Shown: in pieces, positions 1 to 9,951 of the stretch
Layout of the letters: every line of letters begins with the position of its first letter
Numbering within the stretch: position 1 is the first letter of the stretch
Assembly (NCBI GenBank): GCA_034359265.1
Contig: CP136890.1
Span: forward strand, 55,359,501-55,423,500
Length of the DNA: 64,000 nt
Source: Canna indica
Taxonomy: Eukaryota; Streptophyta; Magnoliopsida; Zingiberales; Cannaceae
Direction of reading: 5' to 3'
Notes under the pieces: model-generated
Seen by the model: the letters and a program-made list of their open reading frames with translations, nothing else
Databases searched by the model: none
Told to the model about the DNA's origin: nothing
Translations under genes and position numbers: made by a program

Positions 1-2427
1 AATGTCTCTGATATATTGTTGGTCACATTATCTGACTTGCAATTTGTACTAATGTATGCTTGACAGAATTTTATTAGCCCAATGGAGATGAAAGCTTGGT
101 GGGCCTAAGGTGAATCTGCTGCCATCTCTTCTAACACTCTATTTAGCTCAAATTCTTCCGAAGATCTCACTGCCTTCTAGAACAATGATTTGTAGTAGTG
201 GCCATTGAACCTCTTCTTCCAATTTGCGTATAGATGTCTTGTATAATTTTTGTGCTCGACAAATGGTACTCGTTCCAACAGGGCATGTTCAAGTCCCTAC
301 AATAAACAAATGTAACATGAACCCCAAGAAAGAGTATTTCAAAAATGATTATTTAATTGAAAAATTGATTACCTTTTGTTGGTTGCTCACAATTGTCATA
401 CCATATCCTTTAGTAATTTGGAGGTCATCAGAAAACAATCCCAAGAACCACTTCCAAGCATCGTAATTTTCACCTTCAACCACTGCCCAAGCTATAGGAA
501 ACATTTGGTTGTTTCCATCTACACCAATGGCTGATAGCAACTGTCCACCTAGAAAGGTTTTCAAGAAACATCCATCAAACCCGATAATTGGATGACAACC
601 TTGGAGAAAACCATTTTTAAGTGCATCAAACCCAATATATATTCTTTTAAATATAGGGGGTGCACCGGTATACTCCCTTTCACAAACAATTTGGAACAGA
701 CTTGTTGGGTTCTTCCTTTTAGGTTCTGATACATATGGACCCAAAAGTGCATAGTGGTCCTCCACCGAACCTCAAAGCTTTTCTAGGGCAGCCGACCTCA
801 CTCTATACCATTTTGCCTTAGGCAATGTTATAAAAAAATTTGATTGAAAATCTTGTGACATAAGCTTGACATCCCAATTTGAATTACTTCTAAAAGTTTC
901 CAAATAGTAATTTGATAGCCATTCCATAGTTGCTTGTCTATTTGACATACTTCTAGAACATTTGTGTACCTTCTCATAAGACTTGATGATGAACGTGGCT
1001 TTATGTTGGTTCCAACTACCATAAATCCTCCACGGACAACTTCCCAAACACTTTGCTTCTATTCTTTCCTTACAACATCTCACCCATCTTATATTTACAC
1101 CATTGGACAATGCGTATGACTGCACAGCTTGCTTAAATTGCTTCATAGACTCATACTTCATTCCAATTTCAAATCTAATATCTTCCATCTTACACTTTGG
1201 ATTATAAATCTTGCCATGTTGATTTTTCCTTCTTGAATCTACAACCTCTGTTTCACTGTTCGCTGTAAGCACTTCATCATCACTTGCATCATATTCACTA
1301 TGCAATGATTCATTATCATCTACTCTTTGACTTGGAGGTATGCTACCACTTGTAATCTGAACTGGTACTTCCATTATTTCACTTGGATGAGTCAAGTCAG
1401 CTTCACACTGGACTAGCACAGGTATTGCATCATTCAAGTTACCACTGTCAAATGATAAAGATGCTATTGGGTCATATAAGTTGGGAGGATATTTCTTACG
1501 TAGTATATCTTCATTCTTCATGGTTCTTGCCTCTATGTATTCATCATCAGTGAAATCCTCAAATTCACTTGACATTAATTCATCATCAGCTTCTCCAATA
1601 GGTAAATTTGCATCATATGATGAAGTAGAATTGTCACCATCACTTTGCCCAACTGGTTCTATTGCAAGTTGTCCTCCTTCAAGTGATGTGGCTTGTTCAA
1701 GTGGTTCCATCGCAGTTTCTTCTCCCTGAAGTGATGTGGGTTGTAGTACCTCTGAAAATTGCAATGACTTTCTTTGTTGGAAAGCTTGATAAACATCAGG
1801 AGTATCACTTGAACAACTACTACCAGAATAACTATCTGCCTTGGCCTTTCCCTTTTGCTTTGCCTTTGGCATTTGCACAAACTGATATCTTTCCATATCA
1901 TCTAAGCTACTACTATCTGAATTGCTATTTGTCTTTCCCATATCAGCAGATTCTGGTTTTTTAACAAGGGTGACTGCCTTTGCCTTTCTCTTTCCCATAT
2001 CTGAGCTACTACTATCTGAAGTAATATGAACCTAAACAAAATGCAGAAACAAGAAACATGAAGTAATATGTGAAGATATATGAAACAACATGCAACTATC
2101 TGAAACATGAAACATGAAGTAATATATGAAACATAAAACATTCAGGTTTCGAACCAATGAAACATGAAACAAAATGCAATAGAAGAGGAACAAATGTGAA
2201 AAAGGAAACAATCCTAGCATTTAATATGTCCTAATTACAAATTTAACAAACCATCCAAAACCCTAACTTTGATATCAAACCCCTAAAACACTGAATCCAA
2301 TAAGGAATTAAGCAAAATACTAAGAAATTACTGGTTTGGAAGAAGAGGAAGTATCTCGTTTTGGAGGAAGAACTGTCTTACGACGACGAGTAGAACGCCG
2401 CAACGACTGGTTGTCGCGCACCACCAT
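1..2427 (-). pseudogene. Mutator-like (MULE/MuDR) transposase, three exons, broken, runs off the left edge
   Basis: Transposase of a Mutator-like DNA transposon; it would cut and paste the element through its terminal repeats. Reading on the minus strand, exon 1 is 2427-2332 (start ATG at 2427, basic Arg-rich peptide, donor CCA|GTAATT). Exon 2 is 2031-373 (acceptor TTTGTTTAG; acidic Ser/Asp-rich region, then the MuDR N-terminal DNA-binding region with CCKERIEAKCLGSCPWRI, then the MULE core with FDGCFLKT and AWKWFLGLF). Exon 3 runs from 296 to the window edge (GLEHALLERVPF, RHLYANWKKRF). All joins are in phase 0, which supports the model. Lesions: TGA in frame at 769-771, TAG replacing a conserved Trp codon at 177-179, another TAG near position 87, and the second catalytic Asp of the SDxxKGL motif changed to Asn (codon 382-384). 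The C-terminal zinc knuckle and terminal inverted repeats are outside the window or not seen. Family assignment is firm; the first exon is inferred from splice signals. Confidence 0.85.
2040..2185. repeat. Short AT-rich imperfect repeat (GAAACATGAA-like)
   Basis: The decamer GAAACATGAA and close variants recur about six times in 2040-2185 with irregular spacing. It lies in the predicted first intron of the MULE transposase. No function can be assigned; the rest of 2186-2330 is plain AT-rich intron sequence. Confidence 0.4.
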
Positions 2428-2789
2428 TCTGGAACGAATAGTCGTCGGAGACGTGGGCAATGTCTGCAACGATCACTCGTCGGACAACTTCGTTGGAGAC
2501 GTCAGGTAAAATATCAAATCATCTCGCTAGTTGAAGTCGCCCTCGACGCGGCTTCACTGTGGGGCAGCAGTCGAGTAAGAGTGGGGCAACAATCGAGTTT
2601 TTTTATTTTTTAAGTGGGGCAACATGGTGACGTGGTAGTTTTTTTTTAATTTTTTTTTTAAAAAAATTATGTTTAATTATGTGTAAAAAAATATTATTTT
2701 ATTCCACATGGGCATGCCACGTCATGCAGTTAACGGGCATGCCATGTAATTTGGTATTATTTCGGATTTGGTCACAAATGAAAAAATGT
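2428..2789. other. MULE upstream flank, no gene seen
   Basis: This interval lies 5' of the MULE transposase start on the minus strand and may hold its promoter and the right end of the transposon. It contains a GC-rich part (2428-2580) and long A/T runs (2585-2700). I see no convincing terminal inverted repeat, target duplication or coding region here. Confidence 0.4.
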
Positions 2790-4094
2790 CGAAAGTTCAG
2801 GATGTTAAAGTTAAAACTGAAGATGGTTTTTAAAACCGTCGCTTCAGGTGTGTGCGTTATAAGAATTCTTTGTCATTAACTCTACCAGGTATTCTATACC
2901 AATCATCATCTGCAAGATGTTGCAAGAAAAGAGAAAAAGTAGAAGACTGGACAAAAGAACTCTACCAGGTCTTAGCTATAGGAACCTGTTGTATAAGTCT
3001 GCTATTCGGCAAGACCGTTGATATTGATTTATTCCAGTGTTAATAAAAGAACATCTTTTCCTTTGTAATGTGAACAAAGTTGTGAAAAGTTCTTTAAAAG
3101 GCAATAGTTGCCGCATGAACCATTCTGATGAATTACATGCGACTGGACCAATTTCAATTGGTTTAATGGTTTTTGAAGTTAATGATAAATATTTTTTGTA
3201 CAAACGCACAAAGAGATAAAATTAACCTCACCTACCTCTGGCTTTTATGAATCACAGTCAAAACTTGAGAAGTGTGTCTCAAGGTGATTTTGATCAAGTC
3301 TCTATTCACCAGACTTGGCGAAAAGCTCGGTGAGTTGATTAGAGTTGGCCAACATAGGTGTATGCAGGTCGATAACAACCAATTCATGTAATTATTACTT
3401 ATCATCACTCTTCTAGTAGACTGCCTGAATGATGATATCTAGCCATAGGGTATGACTTAGATTCAAGCAATCCGCGATCTCTTAATGGTCAAATGTGTTG
3501 ACACCATGCGGTGGCATTATGCAAATCCAAACTGGACTCAAACCATGTATGAACTTTGGTTGACCGACACAAAAAAATAACTCCTATAGGGTGCAGGTGG
3601 ATCTTTAGGAAAGATCTGAGCAGCTGACAAAGTGTGGAGCTATAAGACCAGACTGGCTGTGAATGAGATCTAACCCAAACAATTGGTTGACTGCAATAAA
3701 ACATTCTCACCAGTTCCAGCCCTCAAGTCCATCAAGATATTGCTAGCCATCAGGGCGTACTATGAATACAAGGTCTGGCTAGTGGGTGTAGACTACGTTC
3801 TTCCGTTATGAAGAAGTTTATATGACATAGCTAGAGGATTTCATATCTTCGGATGAACAGAGTAAGGTATGTGAGCTGCAGATCAGTATCGAAGAGTTAA
3901 AACATATGTTTTGATGAATTAGCCAAAAGGTTTCTAATTTTATCAAAAATATGGATGAACCTTGTGTAGATAAGGTGTTTAGTGGGGAGTATAGTCATAT
4001 TGTATGACATACTTATGGGAAAAGCGTTCTCATGTTGAAGTTATTTCCCATACTGATTCTCTAAGATACATCAAAGAAAGGTCATCTATATAAT
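2790..4094 (+). pseudogene. Degenerate Ty1/copia pol fragment, plus strand
   Basis: This segment matches, in inverted orientation, the internal region of the copia element at 32,236-35,700. Shared blocks include the end of gag (2805-2850 against about 35,010-35,050), the protease/integrase approach with the CATCATCTGCAAGATGTTGC block (2900-2930), and the reverse-transcriptase part around 3700-4080. All three frames carry stops. Relative to the other copy, most of the integrase-encoding stretch is missing at about 3340-3400. No LTR is attached; it abuts the family A gypsy LTR at 4095. It is a relic with no coding capacity. Confidence 0.7.
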
Positions 4095-4771
4095 TATCAC
4101 GCCCCAAATACAGGGTCACGTGACCGGCTAGGGTATACGTGCCTATACCCTGCAGCCTAACTCATACACATGCCAACATCATAAGAATAAACAAATAGCG
4201 GAAAGAAATCAACAAGTTTTTATTTCATCTAGAATCAAAACAGAGTTCATCATAAACTAGTTTTAACAATCGAATAAAAAAGAAGAAGAAATAATACACC
4301 AAGTTCAACAGACCAAATACAATAAAATCTGAATGAAATGACATAAATGCCCTCAAGGGCTACAACTCAAAAAGACCCTATCTAGGACACATTACAAAAG
4401 GACTCGACTACGACCCTATCTAGGTGTAATATCCTAGATATTTAATTTTATTCTTCCTCTTATGTTTGTGTTTGTCAACCTAGCGGACTAGTTCGAGGTC
4501 AAGCCGAGTTGACTCATGGTCCGGTGCAAGCTTGCGAGCTCGGGTAAGTAGGATATGAAATTTATGAATTTAGCCTTGAGTAGTTAAAATTATTTAATTT
4601 GATGTTGTCTGTGCATAATTGTTTAATTATGTTTATGTGGTTGTGTTCTTAATTAATTGCTTATGATTAGAATAACTTTAATTAAGTCTAGTTGGGTTAG
4701 CGGGTTTGGATTTGGCTTTAGATGGATGCGGGTCTGATAAAGAGTTAGGAGGGTTAGGGTTGAGGAGAGAG

Positions 4772-4778
4772 TATAAAA
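4772..4778 (+). promoter_or_regulatory. TATA box of the family A LTR
   Basis: TATAAAA lies in a context (GAGAGTATAAAACC) that is kept in the other family A copies, for example on the minus strand near 9306-9312, 31,180 and 41,065-41,071. It is about 350 bp into the LTR and 15 nt before a conserved hairpin, which fits the U3/R boundary. The role is inferred from position and conservation. Confidence 0.65.
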
Positions 4779-4792
4779 CCCCCTCCCCTTGG

Positions 4793-4822
4793 CTTGTGGC
4801 TCCCTATTTGGAGCCACACAAG
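4793..4822 (+). promoter_or_regulatory. Conserved hairpin at the putative LTR transcription start
   Basis: GTGGCTCC and GGAGCCAC form an 8-bp stem around a 6-base loop, and flanking CTT/AAG can extend it. It lies 15-45 nt downstream of the TATA box, so it would be at the very 5' end of the RNA. The copy at 31,140-31,165 has GCGGCTCC/GGAGCCGC, a change on both sides that keeps pairing, which supports a real RNA structure. The A2 copy (40,129-40,151) has lost one side. Confidence 0.6.
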
Positions 4823-5110
4823 ATTTTGTGAGGAGGAGTCGAGCCGCCTGAGACAGCCGCCCTCTCCTTCTCCTTCTCCTTCCACTCCTTCTTCCTCACC
4901 TCTAGAGTCGAGCCGAGAGGAGCTAGCCGAAGCCAGCCCCTCTCCCTTCCTCTCTCCCTTTCTCCTCAAGCCGATGGCTTGAGGTGGGCCGGCGCCCCCC
5001 CTCCCTCCCCCCGCACCTCTGTTCCCCTTCTTGAGTTGAGCCGGCTCTTTTTAAAGCTGGATTCGAGGGCCATCGTCCATGATCGCTTCTAATATTCATT
5101 CCAAATTAAG

Positions 5111-6787
5111 GTGAGTGGTTTACCCTCTCTCTTCGGGTTTTTATTCGAATTCTTGAAGTCATTCTTGGCGGCTTGGTGTTTATGTTTCGTTCTTGAATTG
5201 TTGTTTGAGTTTTTGCCGTGTTTTCTTGGAGTTTGTGCCTAAGGAGACCCTAATCTCTCCCCTATAGGGATCAGCAGCTCTAGGGTAAACCTAGGGGTGC
5301 TCGGCCAAGGGGGAAACCGAGGCCGCCCTCAAGGTGTTCGATGAAAAGCCCGAATGAGCCTTCTTGTTTCCTTGACATGAAAACCTTGATCTTTTCACCT
5401 AATTTGAGTTCTTGATATGTGGATTGCATGCTTAGGATTAAATCTGTGATTTTTGGGTAGAAATTATGATTAGGATCAAGATCTTGTAATTTAGGCCATG
5501 GGGATTCTTGAGAAGCCGGAATTGTATGCTGAGATGATGAATCTTGAGTATAGCATGGTAGATTCTTTTTAATCTTGATTGAAAAACATGAATTCTGTGA
5601 AATAAATCTTGAGATTTGTATTTTGTCCTAATGATAATATAGGAGTTAATTTCTGATAATTTTTGGATTTAATTTCATAGTATGCTGAAAATTGTTTGTT
5701 GCTGAAATTGTATGATGTGATGATGAATCTGTGATAATTTTAGATTATTTGCTGTGGTATGTGTATTTCTCTGAACATAGTCGTGTAACCTATTGTTTCG
5801 ACCAGAAAACATAGTTTGGAAACATAGGACATACTTTGGAGACTTGATTCGGGTTAGATACATCAGTACTGGGCACAACAGTAAGCTAAAACAAAACCCT
5901 AAATAAAACCCTAATATAGTTGATTTAAATTTTAATTTCATAATTAAAATTGTGAAAAAGGTTAGCATAATCTGTTATGAACCATTGAATCAAGTTATTG
6001 CACGAAATAAAACCACACTGGGTTCGTGACATTACGGGTCTAGGAGTTGAGATCGGGTTTTGGAGTGTTGAGACACTTTCCAATAGGATCACCCTTAAGA
6101 CACTATAGGAGAGTCATGACTTAGGTCATGGTGCACCATATCTTTATGAATGACGAAGAGGCTCGTAGAGGAGCCGGATTGTGAGCTAAGCCCGGGAGGT
6201 TGGATGGTTAATTCCCAACCTGCAGAACAAGTTCGGAGGGCCTTTCCCAATTGTTCTGGTTTAGCCTCGTGGGATAATTTCGGAGGGCCTACCCAATTAT
6301 CCCCGAGGTGGTGTTATGGAATAAGTTTGGAGGGACTTTTTTGATTATTCCTATGATATCTTTTAGGAGTAAGTTCGGAGGGCATTTCCCGATTACTCCT
6401 ATGATGTCTTAAAGGGGCAAGTTCGGATGGGTGAATCCCGTTTGTCCCTACGCGTCTCGTCGAGCAAGTTCGGAGGGCCTTTCCTGATTGCTCCCGAGTT
6501 TCTTATACTAGGATAAGTTCAGAGGGCCTTCCCGATTATCCTAGTATGTGTTGTTGCCTTCGGGCATGGTAGGCTTCGGCCGATGTACTCCAGTCTTGGA
6601 GGGTTACATGCCTTGAGGCATGAGTGGCCAGTTGGCCGATTAGCTAGTCATTACATTCGTGACCTTACCTCTTGTAGAGATAGATGTTATTCTTGCTTAT
6701 CTCTGTGTTGTTTATTTGTACGGGTTGGTAGAACCGCTCACCGAGTTCTTTGAACTCACCCATTGTCATTTGATTTCTATTTTGCAA
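5111..6787 (+). other. Predicted leader intron within the family A LTR
   Basis: The donor AAG|GTGAGTGG at 5110/5111 is a near-perfect plant 5' splice site. The homologous acceptor in other copies reads TTTTGTTTTGCAG|AGCCTGA; in this copy it has mutated to CAA at 6785-6787. Donor and acceptor are both present in A1 (donor 8946, acceptor 7257-7258 on minus), in the A1 5' LTR (near 13,850 and 12,470), and in family B (for example donor 21,988 and acceptor 20,229 on minus). The intron would be about 1.4-1.8 kb and would remove the hairpin array and ATGs from the leader. Splicing is inferred from conserved sites only. Confidence 0.55.
6224..6547 (+). repeat. Array of seven hairpins with covarying stems in the family A LTR
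   Basis: Seven units of 32-43 nt share a loop like GTTCGGAGGGCCTTTCCCGA but have different, still complementary stems. AGAACAA/TTGTTCT is 6224-6257; GGGATAA/TTATCCC 6271-6303 (extended by CCTCG/CGAGG); GGAATAA/TTATTCC 6318-6351; AGGAGTAA/TTACTCCT 6365-6400; GGGGCAA/TTGTCCC 6414-6448 (one G-U pair); GAGCAA/TTGCTC 6462-6493; ATACTAGGATAA/TTATCCTAGTAT 6505-6547. The spacers are 11-15 nt. It lies in the predicted leader intron, about 1.4 kb after the TATA box. The function is unknown. Confidence 0.85.
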
Positions 6788-7501
6788 AGCCTGATCGGTG
6801 AGGTGGGTTGGAGCACTTGGCGCGGCTGGAGGGTAGAGGAGCCACATGATCTCAAAGCAGTCCTAGTTAGGGTCATAGTCGAGTCTTTTCGTAGTAGTCA
6901 TGCACATTTGTTGATTTGATTTGGAGTTGTAGCCCTTGAGGGCATTTATGTCATTTCATTCTGACTTTATTATATCTAATCTTTTAAAATGTTGAACTTA
7001 ATTTGTATTTTCCGCACTCTACGTTTCTGGTAAACTACTTGTAATAAACTCTGGTTTGGTTTTGTTTTCTTTTGAAATGAAACATGTTATTTCTTTCTGC
7101 TATCGTTTTATTGTTGAGTTGGCAAGTGCATGGTTTAGGCTGTGGGTATAGGCCCCTGTTGAGTTTGAGGCGTGACACTAGGACTGCTCTGAGATCATGT
7201 GGCTACTCTACCCTCCAGCTGCGTCAAGTGCTCTAGCCCACCTCATTGGTCAGGCTCTGCAAAACAAAACAATGACAACGGGTGAGTCAATGAACTCAGT
7301 GAGCGGTTCTACCAACCCTCACAAAAACAAACATCACAGATAAGATGCATAATGTAAAACTCCTGACTCAAGAAGGAAAAGGTCACAAGGGAGTGACCTG
7401 CTAACAGGCCATCCGGCCACTACCTGCCCAAAGGCAGACAACACCTTAACTGTGAAGAACAACAGGCCTAAGCCTACTATGCTCCAAGGCAAAACACATA
7501 C

Positions 7502-7806
7502 TAGGATAATCGGGAAGGCCCTCCGAACTTATCCTAGTATACATAAACTCGGGAGCAATCGGGAAAGACCCTCCGAACATGCTCGACGAGACGCGTAAGG
7601 ACAATCGAGATTCGCCCATCCGAACTTGCCCCTTTAAGATATCATAGGAGTAATCGGGTCGGCCCTCCGAGCTTACTCCAATAAGATATCACGGGAATAA
7701 TCGGGAAAGACCCTACGAACTTATTGTTTAAAACCACGTCGGGGATAATCGGGTAGGCTCTCCGAACTTATCCCACGAGGCCAAACCAGAACAATCGGGA
7801 AGGGCC
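7502..7806 (-). repeat. Hairpin array, A1 left LTR copy
   Basis: The same seven-unit array appears in reverse orientation. The first unit in + coordinates keeps the 12-bp inverted repeat ATACTAGGATAA/TTATCCTAGTAT. Some stems have decayed, for example GAGCAA against ATGCTC, GGAATAA against TTATTGT, and AGAACAA against TTTTTCT, while GGGATAA/TTATCCC and GGAGTAA/TTACTCC remain perfect. Confidence 0.8.
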
Positions 7807-9711
7807 CTATGAACTTTTTCTGCAGGTTGGGGGTTAGCCATCCAACCTCCCAAGCATAGCCCGCAATCCGACTCCTCAATGAGCCTCTCCGCCATTCATA
7901 AAATATGGCGCACCATGACCTAAGTCAAATCTTTCCTACGATGTCTTAGGGGTGTTCCTATGGGAAAGTGTCACAACACTCCAATGCTCGACCCCAACTC
8001 CTAAACCCGTAATGTCCCAAAGTCGTGTGGTTTTATTTCATGCATAAACTTCTCATGTTGGTTCATAATAGATTATGCTGACCCATTTGCCCAACTTTAA
8101 TTATGCTATTAAAATTTAGTTCACCACAATTAGGATTTTATTTTAGGGTTTTATTTTAGCTTATTGTTCTGCCCGAAACCAATGTATCTAATCTGAATCT
8201 TATCTCCAGAGTGTGTCCTATGTTTCCAAACTATGTTTATTTGGTCGAAACGATAGGTTAAATGACTATGTTCAGATAAATACACACATCACAGCAAGTA
8301 ATTTCAAAATAGCACAGATTCATCATTTCATCATGCAATTTCAGCAACATCAAATTTTCAGCATAGCATAAAAATAAATCCAAAATTCCCAGAAATTAAA
8401 CCCTTAATTATCATTTAAACAGAATATAAATCTTTAAATAAATTTCTCAATTTCCATGCTTAACAACAAAGATACAAGCACTAACAACATTATGAACAAG
8501 AACAAGCATTATGATCAAGAACAAGCATCATGATCAAGAACCCCTATTTCAAGAACCCTCATGACATCAACATCAAGATTCAATTTTTATTAAACATGAT
8601 TTTATCTAAAGTCACTGATTACATACAAGGCATGCTTGAAAATATAGGAACTTGATTTCATAAGCAATATAAAACACGGATCTCAAGAACACCGGAAACT
8701 TCCACTTAAGCATTTCACCGAACACCTTGAGAGCACCCATGATTCACCCTTGGCTTAGCACCCCTACAGTAAACCTGGGGCTGCCGAGCCACAAAGGGAG
8801 AGTCTTGGCCCTCCTCCCACGTTTCGATACAAGAAATCGGCACTCAAAATCCACGATTTGTCGAGAAAACACAAGAATAAAGAACAAGCCCAAATTGGCT
8901 CAAAAACCAAGAAAGAACCCGAAAAATGAGAGATAAAACTACTCACCTAGATCGGAAAGATGATTAGAGGAGAACCCCGGACAACGGCCGTCGAATCGGC
9001 TTTAAGAAACTCGGCTCGATTCAAAGAAAGGAGAGGGTGGGGGGTAGCGGGGGCTCACTCCAAGCCGCTGGCTTGGAGAGAGGGAGAGAGGAAGAGAGAG
9101 GGGCTGGCTTGGATGTCTTGGCTCCTCTCGGCTTGGCTCCAAAGGAAAGGAAGAAGGAGAGGAAGAAGAGGGAGAGGGCGACTGGCTCAGGTGGCGGCTG
9201 GCTTGGCGGCTCCAAGAACGAAAGGGGAGGGGCAGCTGGCGGCTGGCTCCTCTTCTCAAAATCTTGTGTGGCTCCAAATAGGGAGCCACAATCCAAGGGG
9301 AGGGGGGTTTATACTCCCTCCTCAACCCTAATCCCTCTAAACCCTTTATCCAACCCACATCCACCTCAAGTCGAACCCGAACCCACTAACTTAATTACTT
9401 AATTAATCCTACTATCCACATAACCACCCAATACATGCACACACATCATGCATACACAACATAAAATTAATATAAAATTAACATAAAATTAAATAAATTA
9501 ATCTACACAAACAAAATCACATAACGCGTATTCTTACTTACCCGAGTTCGCAAACGCGCACCGGACCATGAGTCGACTCGTCTCGACCTCGGACTAGCCC
9601 GCTAGGCTAGCAAACACAAACCATAAGAGGAAAAAAATAATTAAAATATGTAGGATATTAAAATCCTCCCTCCTTAAAGAAAATTCATCCTCGAATTTTA
9701 GAAAAAGAAAA

Positions 9712-9951
9712 TTAAGGACTAACCAAATCATCAAACAATGAAGGATAACGCTCCCTTATATCATGCTCCACCTCCCATGTGGCCTCTTGGCCGGAATGGT
9801 GCTCCCATTTGACCTTAACCAAGGGGATCTCCTTGGACCTCAACTTTCTGATCTGACAGTCTAGCACCTTAATTGGCCGTTCCTCATAGGAGACTGATGC
9901 ATCCACCCCCACTGCGGTAGGCTCAATCACATGGGACTCATCCTGAATATA
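9712..9951 (-). pseudogene. Gypsy A1 chromodomain (C-terminal end of pol)
   Basis: The minus-strand frame reads PIKVLDCQIRKLRSKEIPLV, then VKWEHHSGQEATWEVEHDIRERYPSLF. This is the chromodomain-like tail found at the end of integrase in Tekay/Del chromoviruses, which guides integration to heterochromatin. A stop separates it from the integrase frame at 9952. It ends just before the polypurine tract and the 3' LTR. It is no longer expressible as part of pol. Confidence 0.75.

Larger units (their letters stand above)
4425..7177 (+). mobile_element. Solo LTR of gypsy family A, sense on the plus strand, TSD CTAGG
   Basis: This 2,753-bp LTR begins TGTAATATCC and ends GGCGTGACA. It is flanked on both sides by the 5-bp target duplication CTAGG (4420-4424 and 7178-7182). 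It sits inside the LTR of A1 in the opposite direction. The uninterrupted sequence is seen at 12,385-12,405, which confirms the insertion. No internal region is attached, so it arose by LTR-LTR recombination or is a full solo insertion remnant. Being the most complete copy, it serves as the reference for the family's promoter, leader intron and hairpin array. Confidence 0.93.
4095..9662 (-). repeat. 3' LTR of gypsy A1, interrupted by a nested solo LTR
   Basis: In + coordinates the LTR starts with (TA)TCACGCCCC followed by the palindrome GGTCACGTGACC and ends with TAGGATATTA near 9662. About 2.8 kb belongs to this LTR: 4095-4424 and 7178-9662; the middle is another LTR of the same family on the opposite strand. 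It carries the family features on the minus strand: a TATA box near 9306-9312, the start-site hairpin at 9268-9298, a splice donor at 8946, an acceptor at 7257-7258, and a hairpin array at 7502-7806. Confidence 0.8.

Noticed and set aside
4754..4982. Ser/Pro-rich open frames on both strands
   Set aside because: They cover the LTR TATA box and start-site hairpin; no homologous frame is kept in other copies.
7502..7806. CRISPR-like array (regular repeats of about 35 bp with spacers)
   Set aside because: The repeats are hairpins with variable stems inside a plant LTR, spacers are short and shared among copies, and there are no cas genes.
8960..9402. Overlapping long open frames on both strands, Pro/Arg/Gly-rich
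   Set aside because: They lie in the purine-rich leader of a gypsy LTR, overlap each other on opposite strands and have no motif; compositional artefacts.
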